The notes under the pieces: generated by a model
Seen by the model: only the letters and a program-made list of their open reading frames with translations
The model's database searches: none
What the model was told of the DNA's origin: nothing
DNA from: Delphinapterus leucas
Lineage: Eukaryota > Chordata > Mammalia > Artiodactyla > Monodontidae
Length of the DNA stretch: 64,000 bases
Assembly: GCF_002288925.2 (NCBI RefSeq)
Contig: NW_022098021.1
Span: 28,671,316 to 28,735,315, forward strand
Direction of reading: 5' to 3'
Made by a program: the position numbers and the translations under genes
Shown: positions 22,253 to 33,134 of the stretch, one piece after another
How the letters are laid out: the number at the start of each line of letters is the position of its first letter
How positions within the stretch are numbered: position 1 is the first letter of the stretch

Positions 22253-24457
22253 CTTTTTTTTAATTCATTTTTATTGGAGTGTAGTTGCTTTACAATGTTG
22301 TGTTAGTTTCTACTATACAGCAAAGTTAACCAGATGTATGTATACATATATCCCCTCCTTTTTGGATTTCCTTTCAATTTAGGTCACCAAAGAGCATTGA
22401 GTAGAGTTCCCTGTGCTACACAATAGATTTTAATTAGTTATCTATTTTATACATAGTATCAATAGTGTATGTATGTCAATCCCAATCTCCCAATTTCTCC
22501 CATCCGCCCTTTTTCCCCCTTGGTATCCATACATTTGCTCTCTACATCTCTGTCTCCACTTCTGCTTTGCAAATAAGATTATCTGTACCATTTTTCTATA
22601 TTCCACATATATGCATAAATATATCATATTTGTTTTTCTCTTTCTGAGTTACTTCACTTTTATGATAGTTATTAGAAAAGTCCAACCTTCCAAGACTAAA
22701 TCAGGAAGAAATATAAAATACGAACAGAAAAATCACAAGTAATTAAATTGAAACTGTGATTAAAAGTCTTCCAACACACCAAAGTCCAGGACCAGATGGC
22801 TTTACAGGAGAATTCTATCAAACATTTAGATAAGAGCTAGCACCTATTCTTCTCAAACTCTTCCTAAAAACTGCAGAGGGAGGAACACACCCAAACTCTT
22901 TCTACAAGGTCACCATCACCGTGACACCAAAACCAGACAAAGATATGACCAAAAAAAAGAAAATTACAGGCCAATATCACTGATGAACATAGATGCAAAC
23001 ATCCTCAACAAAATACTAGCAAACTGAATCCAATAACACGTTAAAAGGATCATACATCATGATCAAGTGGGATTTATCCCAGGGATGCCAGTGTTCTTCA
23101 ATATATGCAAATCAATGTGATACACCATATTAACAAACTGAAGGATAAAAAACATAGGATAATCTCATAGATGCAGAAAAATCTTCCAACAAATTTCAAC
23201 ACCGATTTATGATAAAAACTCTCCAGAAAGTGGGCATAGAGGGAACCTACCTCAACATAATAAAGTCCATATATAACAAACCCACAGCAAACATCATTCT
23301 CAATGGTGAAAAGAGAAAGCATTTCCTCTATGATCAGGATCAAGACAAGGGTGTCCACTCTCACCACTATTATTCAACATAGGTTTTGGAAGTCCTAGCC
23401 ACAGCAATCAGAGAGGAAAAAGAAATAAAAGGAATCCAAATCAGAAAACAAGAAATAAAACTCTCACTGTTTGCAGATGACATGACACTATACATGGAAA
23501 ATCCTAAAGATGCCACCAGAAAATTACTAGAGTTAATCAATGAATTTATATACTAACAACAAAAGGTCAGAAAGAGAAATTAAGGAAACAATCCCATTCA
23601 CCATTGCAACAAAAAGAAAAAAAGTACCTAGGAATAAACTTACCTAATGAGGCAAAAGACCTGTACACAGAAAACTATAAGATAGTGATGAATGAAATCA
23701 AAGACAACACAGAGAGATATACCATGTTTTTAGATTGGAGGAATCAACATTGTGAAAATGACTATACTACTCAAAGCCGCCTACAGAGTCAATGCAATCC
23801 CTATCAAATTACCAATGGCACTTTTTACAGAATTGGAACAGAAAATTTTACAATTTGTATGGAAACACAAAAGACCCTGAATAGTCAAAGCAATCTTGAG
23901 AAAGAAAAATGGAGCTGGAGGAATCAGGCTATACTACAAACTACAGTAATCAAGACAGTATGGTACTGGCACAGAAACAGAAATATACTACAGACTATAG
24001 TACAAAGCTATGGTATTCAAGATAGTATGGTACTGGCACAAAAACAGAAATATAGATCAATGGAACAGGATAGAAAGCCCAGAGATAAACCCATGCACAT
24101 ATGGACACCTAATCTATGACAAAGGAGGCAAGAATATACAATGGAGAAAAGACAGCCTCTTCAATAAGTGGTCCTGGGAAAACTGGACAGCTATATGTAA
24201 AAGAATGAACTTAGAACACTCCTTAAACATCATACACAAAAATAAATTCAGAATGGATTAAAGACCTAAATGTAAGACCGGATACTATAAAATTCTTAGA
24301 GGAAAACATAGACAGAACATTCTTATATAAATCGCAGCAAGATCTTTTTTGACCCACCTCCTAGCGTAATGAGAATAAAAACAGAAATTAACAAATGGGA
24401 CTTAATTAAAATTAAAAGCTTTTGCACAGCAAAGGAAACCATAAACAAGATGAAAAG
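22253..24457 (-). mobile_element. L1 insertion with twin-priming 5' inversion
   Basis: The left part (22253 to about 22669) is antisense L1 3' UTR beginning with a T-run. The right part (about 22677-24457) is L1 ORF2 in sense orientation. The whole is bounded by a perfect 13-bp duplication, tcagcataatttt, at 22240-22252 and 24458-24470, so both parts are one insertion event. The ORF2 part includes the reverse-transcriptase motif 'LFADD' (codons at 23467-23481) and downstream ORF2 C-terminal sequence broken by frameshifts. The segment between the two parts (the ORF2 end) is missing, as is common in twin priming. Confidence 0.92.
23938..24054 (+). repeat. 67-bp tandem duplication inside L1 ORF2
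   Basis: The motif 'tatggtactggcaca' occurs at 23960 and again at 24027 with similar flanks, although intact L1 has it once here. It is a local duplication of about 67 bp that has since diverged. Confidence 0.8.
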
Positions 24458-24470
24458 TCAGCATAATTTT

Positions 24471-25111
24471 TCGATGTGACTTCAAGAAATGGTCTCTCCA
24501 ACAACAATGTCAAAAAGGACCTCTGCCTATCACAGCGTGTCTAAAGTTGTCATCTAGATGTCCTGAGTAACGCATAATTTCCTTATTACAAGGATTTCAG
24601 TGACACTAATCTAACCAGCCCACATCACAATCCTTATAATTATCACTGCATCTTTACCAAATAAAAATCATATACATTGTGCATCCCAGTACTCCACCTT
24701 CCATTTGTACTCCAAACCAATTAACCACTGATGAAAACTGTAGTCACTCTGATGTTACTCCATACCAGAGAATACACCCCATCCCTTCCAATGAACATAC
24801 TGGCCATAAATAATAATGCCCCTATTGCCTTCAGCATAGTGGGAAATCTAAATCCACAAACAATTCTGTGTTCTTCTTTCTCACGTTGCTCCTGTTGCTG
24901 GTAACCATTTTGTTCAGAAACCCTAAACTATGTAGAAACATGAAACTGTTTTCTCTGAAAGTCCACAAATAAGAATCAGTTCATATTATATTTGGGTTTT
25001 AGTAAATGCAAATAAGTCTAGTATGCAATATTGAAAATTGCACATATACATGTATAATATAAATGAAAATAAAGGAAGAAAATTTCCAGTTTACATTAAA
25101 ATATTAACGGA
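24471..25111. other. Unclassified non-coding DNA
   Basis: Moderately GC-balanced sequence after the twin-primed L1. No family recognised. An unidentified old repeat is possible. Confidence 0.45.
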
Positions 25112-25262
25112 GTTTTGATTTTTTTTTCACTTGTACTTTTGGTGTCATTGCCAAAACCAATGTCACAAAGCTTCCCTCTATGTTTTCTTCTAGGAGTTTT
25201 ATAGTTTTAAGCCTTACATGTAAGCCTTTAATCCCTTTTGAGTTTTTCCCTTCTATAAAACT
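25112..25262 (-). mobile_element. Small old L1 ORF2 fragment, antisense
   Basis: The 'tatgttttcttctaggagtt' stretch (25180-25199) and adjacent bases match antisense L1 ORF2 near its 3' end. The fragment is about 150 bp with no visible target duplication. Confidence 0.7.
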
Positions 25263-25267
25263 AAACT

Positions 25268-25316
25268 TTCTTTTCTTTCTTTCTTTCTCTTTCTTTCTTT
25301 CTTTCTTTTATTTTTT
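25268..25316. repeat. (TTTC)n microsatellite
   Basis: Tetranucleotide pyrimidine repeat with a few interruptions. Confidence 0.95.
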
Positions 25317-25334
25317 TGCTTTTAATTTATATGA

Positions 25335-25575
25335 GTATATAGTCATCCTTACATATATGTGGGGGATTTCTTCCAGGACCCACCACAGATAACAACATCC
25401 ATGTATGCTCCAGTCCCTTATACAAAATGGCATAGTACACAACCCACAATCTGCAGCTGGTTGAATCTGTGAATATGGAACCCACAGATACAAAAAGCTG
25501 ACTGTACCAAAAAATATACATGTGTAAGTGGACTCATTCAGTTCAAATCTGTGTTGTTCAAGGGCCAACTGTATA
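25335..25575. mobile_element. Tc1/mariner-Tigger-like small DNA transposon
   Basis: It contains 'gtgggggatttcttccagga' and 'ctggttgaatctgtgaatat', wording typical of a common mammalian non-autonomous Tigger-like element. The ends ('tatagtcatcctta' on the left, 'caagggccaactgtata' on the right) are roughly inverted and bounded by TA, as expected for mariner insertions. The exact family is not established. Confidence 0.6.
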
Positions 25576-27000
25576 TAATTATAAATATCAGGATAAAAGA
25601 CACAAAACCAAAATAATTTGGGGAAAAATATTATCCATACAATTTTTCTCCTATAATATCAATCATGGAAGCAGAAAAAATATTAAACTTTTTTCTTAAT
25701 ATAAAAGTAGTGATCCTAATTTCCTTTATTTGTTAGCCTTTTGGTTTTATTAGCCATAAAAATATTACTTGTTTCAGAGTTTACTAATAAATATAGACTG
25801 AAGACAAATGTTTTGTACCTCTAATTAACAGTCATCCCAGAAAACATTTCTTAGCTAAGATAATTCTATTTACTAAGATGTTTTATGTAGTGTAGAAATT
25901 AAAACCTTTTATGATAAAGCTGAGGCAATGAAAGTTCCTTAAATCACAGGAATAAAGAATAAACATAAAGGAAAATTTTTGAAGGGGTTTCATTGTCAGA
26001 TTTGCATTTCTACTATATCTTATAAAATGCTACATTCTTTTCTTGTGATAAGTATAAATTACCTCAATGTTATTGTGGAAAACTTTTATAGATAGTCGAA
26101 CTCTAAAAGTTTAATGATATCTCCTATGCACTGTAGCCATCAATTTTTCAGCAGTTCTAATTAATTGTTATATAAAACTCCTTTCAAACTTGTCTGTAAG
26201 CCACTTACATATATCTAATTTTTTTTCTTTTGCCTAAATGTTGTTTCATTTATCTATCTGCCTCCTCTTTTAGGTAGAGCATTATTAATAAAATCACTGA
26301 CTCTAGCTGAATATATGTCTTAAATTAGCATTAGCCAGAATTTTTTTTCTATATCAAATGGTGGCAAAATCATCTTAAACTAATGACTGCATACCCTGTT
26401 GGCACATATTTTATTTATTCAGCTCCTCTGCACAAAGACACTGAGTATTCGTGACCAGAAATGATCAAACTAAGGAGTGAGAGAGAGAAAGAGACAGATT
26501 AAGAGTAGTAGAAGAACTTGCCTAAGTTTTGAGACCTACTGTTACTTTGTCACTTAACTTTGATATTTCTTTCCTTCTCTGTTATATGAGTATTTAAACT
26601 TCAAAGTCAAATTATAAACTCTAATTCTTAGCAATTAATTTATGAAAAAGTTTAGATGTAGTTGAGGGCAAGACAGAAATTTATAAATAACTAAAATCTT
26701 CACAGAAGATACTGACAAAATCTATTTCTTAGGGGCTTAATAGAAAGTATTGATTTGAAAAGGCTGTAATCTTACTTTTAATTGAATTATTTAATTTTCA
26801 TTTGAATCCTAAATCTATTAATTCTTTTGAAATTTACTTGTAAAACCTATATGATTATGAACATGTTTTAAAGATTCTGACACTATCAGATATCAAAAAA
26901 AGAAAAGCATAGCATTTTTTAGTTTTTTCATAAATAAGACAGATGTCTCTTTATGAAAAGACATGAGAATCCAGCTTTACTCAGGAAGAGTAAATTTATT
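25576..27000. other. Unclassified AT-rich DNA
   Basis: About 1.4 kb of AT-rich sequence without recognised genes or repeats. The short GA-rich patch at 26478-26496 is the only low-complexity feature. Confidence 0.5.
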
Positions 27001-27002
27001 TT

Positions 27003-27049
27003 TGTGTTTATGTATGTAGGTGTGTAAGTATGTATGTATGTATTTATTT
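27003..27049. repeat. (ATGT)n microsatellite next to a poly(A) signal
   Basis: Imperfect TATG repeats. On the minus strand they directly follow an AATAAA (27043-27048), suggesting a decayed poly(A) tail of the adjacent antisense pseudogene. Confidence 0.8.
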
Positions 27050-27747
27050 TAGCTTCACAATCTGGTGAAGGCCCAGTGGGTTATAAGTTTAGGAAGACCA
27101 CCTAAACTTGGCTCTGAAGGCTTCTCCAAGGGAGGTCAGCTCTCAGCTGCCTGCTCTTTTGGGGTCCAAGAGTCAGGTTGGAAAGGTGCTGGAATCCCAA
27201 CCTTGGGCTATGGAGTCATCACCTCCATGCAGGCTGGGATAGCGGGACAACCAAGCTGAGATAGGACAGGTCTTTGTAGCCTAGACTGGGGCATCACCTG
27301 GTTCTCAGGCTCGTTCTTCTCTGTGTTTGGCTTTGCCTATCAGCCTGTGGCACTGTGTCTTGCTGGTATGCGTGGCATTTGGGGGTTTCTTGGTAGAGTC
27401 CTGAGCCAGTCGGAGATGTATCCTCTTTACCTTTTGCGACTATGTGTGTGCAGTGATGCTGAGGACATAAAAGACGATACTTGCTGGGAGAGCAGGGTCT
27501 CTGGACTTCCTGAGTAAGGCTCCTGTCTGCTTGTCCATGGACGAGCTCTACTTTTTGGACCTGTGCCCAGTACCTTTGTTTAGGTGGGAGCCGTGGGAGT
27601 AGACAGCCCTCACAGATCAATGTACTTGACTGTGGTCATGGTGACTATGTGGTTGGTATGGTCATACTGCACTGACCCTGCATTCGCCATCACCAGCCTG
27701 TACGGTTCATCTGCTTCCACCAGTGCCTCCTCTCTCTCCTTTAGCAT
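27050..27747 (-). pseudogene. Probable 5'-truncated processed pseudogene, gene unknown
   Basis: A 700-bp island is clearly richer in G+C than its AT-rich surroundings. On the minus strand an ATG at 27747 opens 45 codons that end in TGA at 27610. The frame is also open for eleven codons upstream of that ATG. Its peptide begins '[18 protein letters not shown]' and ends '[11 protein letters not shown]'. It is followed by about 560 bp of non-coding sequence resembling a 3' UTR, an AATAAA at 27043-27048 and an A-rich microsatellite. Those properties fit an mRNA copy lacking its 5' end and introns. I do not recognise the parent. A genuine terminal exon of an antisense gene is the alternative. Confidence 0.5.
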
Positions 27748-28179
27748 CTTTAACTGAGATAATAAAACCGGAGATACTCAGAGAAATTTTTTAGATGATT
27801 CTGTCCTTCTGGTCAATATAATCAATCACACTCCATTTTCTTTATACAAATAAAACTATCATGAATTTTGCCATCATCTAGCTATCCAATTCTTTTGGAA
27901 GGAAAGTAGTTAAAGAGACAGAAAATAATAAGGTACATGAAAAGAATGAATCATATGCATTGCAAAGCTAAACTAAATTCACTACATGTTTCTACTAAAC
28001 ATATCATTATTTTTCCTTGGCATCCTAAATTAAGTTATATCATTATATCATTAATAAAGCTAAGTGAAACATAGCTAGCAACTTTTCCCTGAGAGCTGAA
28101 AACTCTATATATTTTCTGACCATGCTTCAGAAGAATAAGAATTACTGATAGCAATAATCATGGTAAGAAAAAGCATACA
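27748..28179. other. Unclassified AT-rich DNA
   Basis: Nothing recognised between the pseudogene candidate and the next SINE. Confidence 0.5.
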
Positions 28180-28462
28180 GGGCTTCCCTGGTGGCACAGT
28201 GGTTGAGAATCTGCCTGCTAATGCAGGGGACACAGGTTCGAGCCCTGGTCTGGGAAGATCCACGGAGCAGCTAGGCCCATGAACCACAACTACTGAGCCT
28301 GAGCATCTGGAGCCTGTGCTCCACAACAAGAGATGCCATGATAGGGAGAGGTCCACACGCCGCAATGAAGAGTGGCCCCCACTTGCCACAACTAGAGAAA
28401 GCCCTCACACAGAAACAAAGACCCAACACAGCCAAAAGTTAAATAAAATAAATAAATAAAAG
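28180..28462 (+). mobile_element. CHR-1 type SINE
   Basis: Sense copy with the CHR head, the 'accacaactactgagcctg' region, the 3' 'gacccaacacagccaaaag' and an (AAAT)n tail. A short deletion is visible after 'gggaagatcc'. Flanks share only an imperfect match (aagaaaaagcat versus aaagaagtgcat). Confidence 0.9.
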
Positions 28463-28766
28463 AAGTGCATTTCCATTTAAAAAAAAAAGTGTGCTCTGAA
28501 GAATTTATTAATTGTCGCTCATTTTATTTTGATGAAAGATTTTAATATATTTTTAATCAGTTAAGTTTCCTTGAAAATGACAACCATGTGGGTGGTTTGA
28601 TCACAGAGAAAAAATAAGGGCTTAACCAGAAAGTTAAATACATTAGATATAAGGTGATCTTATATCAACAGTCTCTTTTATTTTATCTGAAAAGAGAGCC
28701 AATTTATAGGAGAGCTAAATGAATAGAGATTTTTTTCTATTGAATCATTAAAATATAAAACATTTT

Positions 28767-28912
28767 GGGGCTTCCCTGGTGGTGCAGTGGTTGAGAGTCT
28801 GCCTGCCGATGCAGAGGACATGGGTTTGTGCCCCGGTCTGGGAAGATCCCACATGCCATGGAGCGGCTGGGCCCGTGTACCGTAAAAATAAAATAAAATA
28901 AAATAAAATAAA
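28767..28912 (+). mobile_element. CHR-2 SINE with internal deletion
   Basis: The 5' half to 'gagcggctgggcccgtg' joins directly to the 3' end 'taccgt', removing about 90 bp, followed by an (AAAAT)n tail. 'gcccg' occurs on both sides of the missing part in intact copies, so microhomology-mediated loss is plausible. The flank ataaaacattt is repeated approximately on each side. Confidence 0.9.
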
Positions 28913-29002
28913 AAACATTTAAAAGTAATACAAAATCCCTTTAAATTCTATTTGTTAATTCATATTTGATTAAATGATTAATATGAAAAAGTCAATTTTG
29001 TT

Positions 29003-29220
29003 TTTTGTTTTTTTTGTTTTTTTCTTTGCAGTATGCGGGCCTCTCCCTGTTGTGGCCTCTCCCATTGCAGAGCAACAGGCTCCAGACGCACAGGCTCAGC
29101 GTCCATGGCTCACGGGTCCAGCCGCTCCATGGCATGTGGGATCCTCCCGGACCGGGACATGAACCTGTGTCCCCTGCATCGGCAGGCGTACTTTCAACCA
29201 CTGTGCCACCAGGGAAGCCC
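29003..29220 (-). mobile_element. CHR-2 SINE, antisense
   Basis: Full-length antisense copy with a perfect 18-bp target duplication, gaaaaagtcaattttgtt, at 28985-29002 and 29221-29238. The head is T-rich with interspersed G and C. Confidence 0.96.
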
Positions 29221-29429
29221 GAAAAAGTCAATTTTGTTAACAAATGCTAATGAACTTTTGAACTGCATCTAGGAAAAAAACAATAACTTAAATATAACCT
29301 GTTGTTGTCACTGATGTTATATTTTTCAAAGCTTCCAACATAAAAGGTAAACATTGGTAATCTCAAAAATGTAATTTAATCAATTTTTAAAAAATAATTT
29401 CAAGGATAGAAAGGGAAAAATGCTTTTAT

Positions 29430-29446
29430 GTATATATATATATATA
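29430..29446. repeat. (TA)n microsatellite
   Basis: Short TA dinucleotide run. Confidence 0.85.
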
Positions 29447-29565
29447 AAAAAAGAGAAATAAAGGGAGGTGTTCAAATGCTTTTTAATATGAAAACAACAT
29501 TCAAAAAACAATTCCTTATATCTCTAAGATTTGAATAAGAGATGAGGCATATCCTTCAAAAACAA

Positions 29566-30630
29566 GAAGACATGTGGGAATAAATTTAACCAAAGAGGCA
29601 GAAGATCTGTATACTGAAATCTACAAAACATTTATGAACGATGTTGAAGATGACACATATAAATGGAAATATATCCAATTCTAATGGATTGGAAGAATTA
29701 ATACCATTAAAATGACCATACTAGCCAAAGCAATCTGCAGAATCAGTGCATTCCCTATCAAAACACCAATGGCATTTTTCACAGATTTAGAAAAAAAAAT
29801 CCTAAAATTTGTATGGAACCACACAAATCCAGAATAGCCAAAGCAATCTTGAGAAAAAAGAGCAAAGTTGGAAGCATCCCACTTCCTGATTTCAACCTAT
29901 ATTACAAAGCTCTAGTAATCAAAACAGTATGGTATTAGCATAAGAACAGTCACATAGACCAGTGGAAGAGAATAGAAAGCCCAGAAATAAACTGATCAAT
30001 TAATTTATTACACAAGATCCATCATGTCTTCAAAAATTGGTGTTGAGAAAACTAGACAGCCACACAGAAAATAATGAAACTGGAAGCCTATCTCACACAA
30101 AACCGAAAAAATCAACTCAAAATTGGTTAAAAACTTGAATGTAAGACTTGACACTGTAAAATTCCTAGAACATAGCTCCTTGACATCAATTTTGATTAGG
30201 CTTGGCAATTTTTTTTCAGAATTGATAACAAAAACTCAAGTAACAAAAGCGATGTAAACAAGTGGGACTACGTTTGATTAAAAAGACTCTGCACAGCAAA
30301 AGAAACCATCAACAAAATGAAAATGCCGCCTGGAGAATATGAGAAAATATTTGGAAATCGTATATTTGATAAGAGGTTAATTTCTGAAATATATAAGGAA
30401 GGCTTACAGATAATAATAATAACCCAATTTAAAAAATAGACTAAGGACCTTAATAGACATTTTCCCAAAGAAGACATACAAGTGGTCAACAAAACTATGA
30501 AAATGTGCTCAAAATTTTATTATGGCAATCCAAAATTAAAACCACAATGAGCCATAACCTCACACATATTAAGATGGGTATTAAGAAAAAGTAAATGTAA
30601 CAAGCATTGGCAAGGATGTGGAACAAATCA
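29566..30630 (+). mobile_element. L1 ORF2 fragment, sense, truncated at both ends
   Basis: The fragment begins 'gggaataaatttaaccaaag' (29577) and follows L1 ORF2 through 'aaacagtatggtattagcat' (29923) to about 'caagcattggcaaggatgtg' (30600-30619). It includes several frameshifts and stops. Neither reverse-transcriptase core nor 3' UTR is present, so it is a relic whose ends were lost. Confidence 0.85.
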
Positions 30631-32925
30631 ATTGTATTTTATACTGATAAAATGCCTTTAACTTACTCTTATCAGAAGAACAAGTTGTTTTTTTTTTTCA
30701 GAGATAAAAAAGTAATGTTAATGAAATGAAAAATGATTTAACAAATATTAGAAATAGAACTGTTTACATGCATTTTAATTCATACTATGGGAAAAGTAAA
30801 GTTTTACTTTATTTTCAAAAAACTGTTTGCAATCTTCTAAGAATTCTACCCAAAGTAACTAGACATATCTCTTCTCTTTAATATAATTGGAATTTATTTT
30901 AAAGGTTGGCTTAGCTTATCTAAGTATAATGCAGGTCATCTTGGAAATACAGTGTGCTCTTCAGAAGTTTTTAAATGTGATTTACTACTAAAAGAATACT
31001 GAAAAATTGTATTTAAACTAAATGTTTAAAATTTTTTAATTAATAATTTTAAAAATAATACAAAGTAGTAAATGGGCCCAGAAACAGATATGTTTGAATC
31101 TTCATACTAACTCTCTAAATTGTTCAAAGTTATTCACATTATTATTTCTACAAGGAAGACCAACTTCCTGGTCAAGGATTAATACATTTGACAAACTATT
31201 GATTATTTTCAAAATCTCTCTAAAGATAGTTTATCCAAGTATTCCAAGTTCCACTCTATTTGAGCCAAAGTATAGAACCATTGAAGACCAGTCTCAAAAT
31301 TTAGAAGAGTTACTATAAAATGGATTAATGATCTATAGAACATTTCCTGTGTGTCTGAAGTGACACAGTGAAATCATATAGGGTTAAGTTTGTATTTGTT
31401 TTTATTTAAAAATTTATTATTTTCTAAAGGGTTATCACATTAAAATTTTTCTCTCAGGAACCCTGCCTTTACCAATAAATATAGTTTGGAAAAATACAAT
31501 TAGAGCTATATAGTCTTTTATAATTTAAAGAAATTCTATACCCAGTGTAATTCTAAAAGTAAAATTGAGAGGGTATGTACTTCATTTGGAAGTTTACCTA
31601 TCACTAGATAATAGTTTTATTGAGCTTTTTGAGAAAAATGTGGTGTTTTCATATTCTAAGGACAAAACATTGAGGTGTGAATTATTATTATTATTATAAC
31701 TTACCATCAGAAACCCACTTAAACTAATCAGTTACTACTGAAATGCAGATTTCTTTCCATAAAGAAAGAAGCAGGATGTAGACCTCTGAGGACAATGTGG
31801 AGGTCAAAAATGCCATTTATAGTTTCAAGGTTTGTGTACTCTTCTGTTAAAAAAAAAAAAAAGTCACACCTCCTATCATTTATACATATTTTCCACACTA
31901 TGTATTGTCATATTGACCCTGAATAATAATTTGAACAACTAAGTCTGTCCTTTGAGATATTTAAATATATTAATCATGTACTTATGTCTTTCTTCTGTGC
32001 AATGTTACAGTTGCTTTAGAAAAAAAATATCTATTCTACTTAGGATTTCAACTCTCCATAAATCTGGATTTTGTTTGATTTGATTATTCCGTAAATGTGT
32101 TAAGCTGAGTGTAAACTTCTTTAATAATAATCTAGTTTTTGTGTAATCAATAATAATGGTTTTACTAGGGAACTGTTGGCTCAGTTTTAATTTTTTCATG
32201 AGTGACTAATATACCACTGAGCATGCATGTTGCAAACAAAATAAGTCAGAAGGTATATGTATTTTTCTTTTTTTTTCTAACCAATAATCAACTTTTCTGA
32301 TGTACTTATTCCATTACCAATACATATGGAAAGATAGAAAACTGCTTACCATATCATCAGTTATAAATAAGAAACCCATTCTCCATTTACTCAGAGTGGG
32401 ATTGGGGGAAATTTTCTAATCCATGTCCTTTACCAAGGATTAGGCTAAACCTCCAAATATGTAATCAGAAATCAACATCCTGTAAAGATGTAACCATATC
32501 TTATTTGTGGAGTGATGTACAAATATAAAACCCACAAGATCAACCACTCTTGAGACACGAAAATTTATTCAACAGATAAAATAAAGCATCTGGAATCCGC
32601 AAATTTATTACTAAATGTGCTGCTTCCTGTTGTCGTATGGTCTTCAAATTCTATGTTGCTGAATGGATTAGACTGTGTAGGGTATAATCAAAAAACAGCT
32701 TTACTTTCCCAATTGCCTCCAACTGGCTCTGAGACACCTTTTTTCCCAGCACTGATGGGACAGTTTTCTGGAGTTAAGAAGCCAGTCTCCACAGATCATG
32801 CCTATCACTTCCTTTAACGTGTTTTTCTGCTAGCGATCTCATCTAGCATAAATGGGAGAGGAAATATATTCATCTTCACAGCGAGTTCTCTCTTTGTATA
32901 AGTTTCCTTTAAAACATCTCAATGA
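30631..32925. other. Unclassified AT-rich DNA
   Basis: 2.3 kb without recognised genes or repeats apart from A/T runs (for example 31849-31862) and an ATT run at 31681-31697. The part at 32590-32820 is less AT-rich with a 66-codon sense frame (32617-32817) that has no recognisable domain. Confidence 0.5.
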
Positions 32926-33134
32926 GGGCTTCCCTGGTGGCGCAGTGGTTGAGAGTTCGCCTGCCGATGCAGGGGATACGGGTTCGTGCCCCGATCTGGG
33001 AATATCCCACATGCCGCGGAATGGCTGGGCCTGTGAGCCATGGCCGCTGAGCCTGAGCGTCCAGAGCCTGTGCTCTGCAATGGGAGAGGCCACAACAGTG
33101 AGAGGCCCTCGTACCGCAAAAAAAAAAAAAAAAA
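32926..33134 (+). mobile_element. CHR-2 SINE
   Basis: Full-length sense copy with a run of about 17 A residues. Flanks atctcaatga (before) and atctcagtga (after) form a target duplication with one difference. Confidence 0.95.

Noticed and set aside
23604..24119. 171-codon sense frame, longest in the window
   Set aside because: It is L1 ORF2 sequence with a frame change and an internal tandem duplication inside a truncated, inverted insertion, so not a working gene.
27065..27517. Two sense 64-codon frames over the GC-richer island
   Set aside because: The consistent signals (stop codon, 3' UTR, AATAAA, tail) are on the minus strand. The sense frames are better read as shadows.
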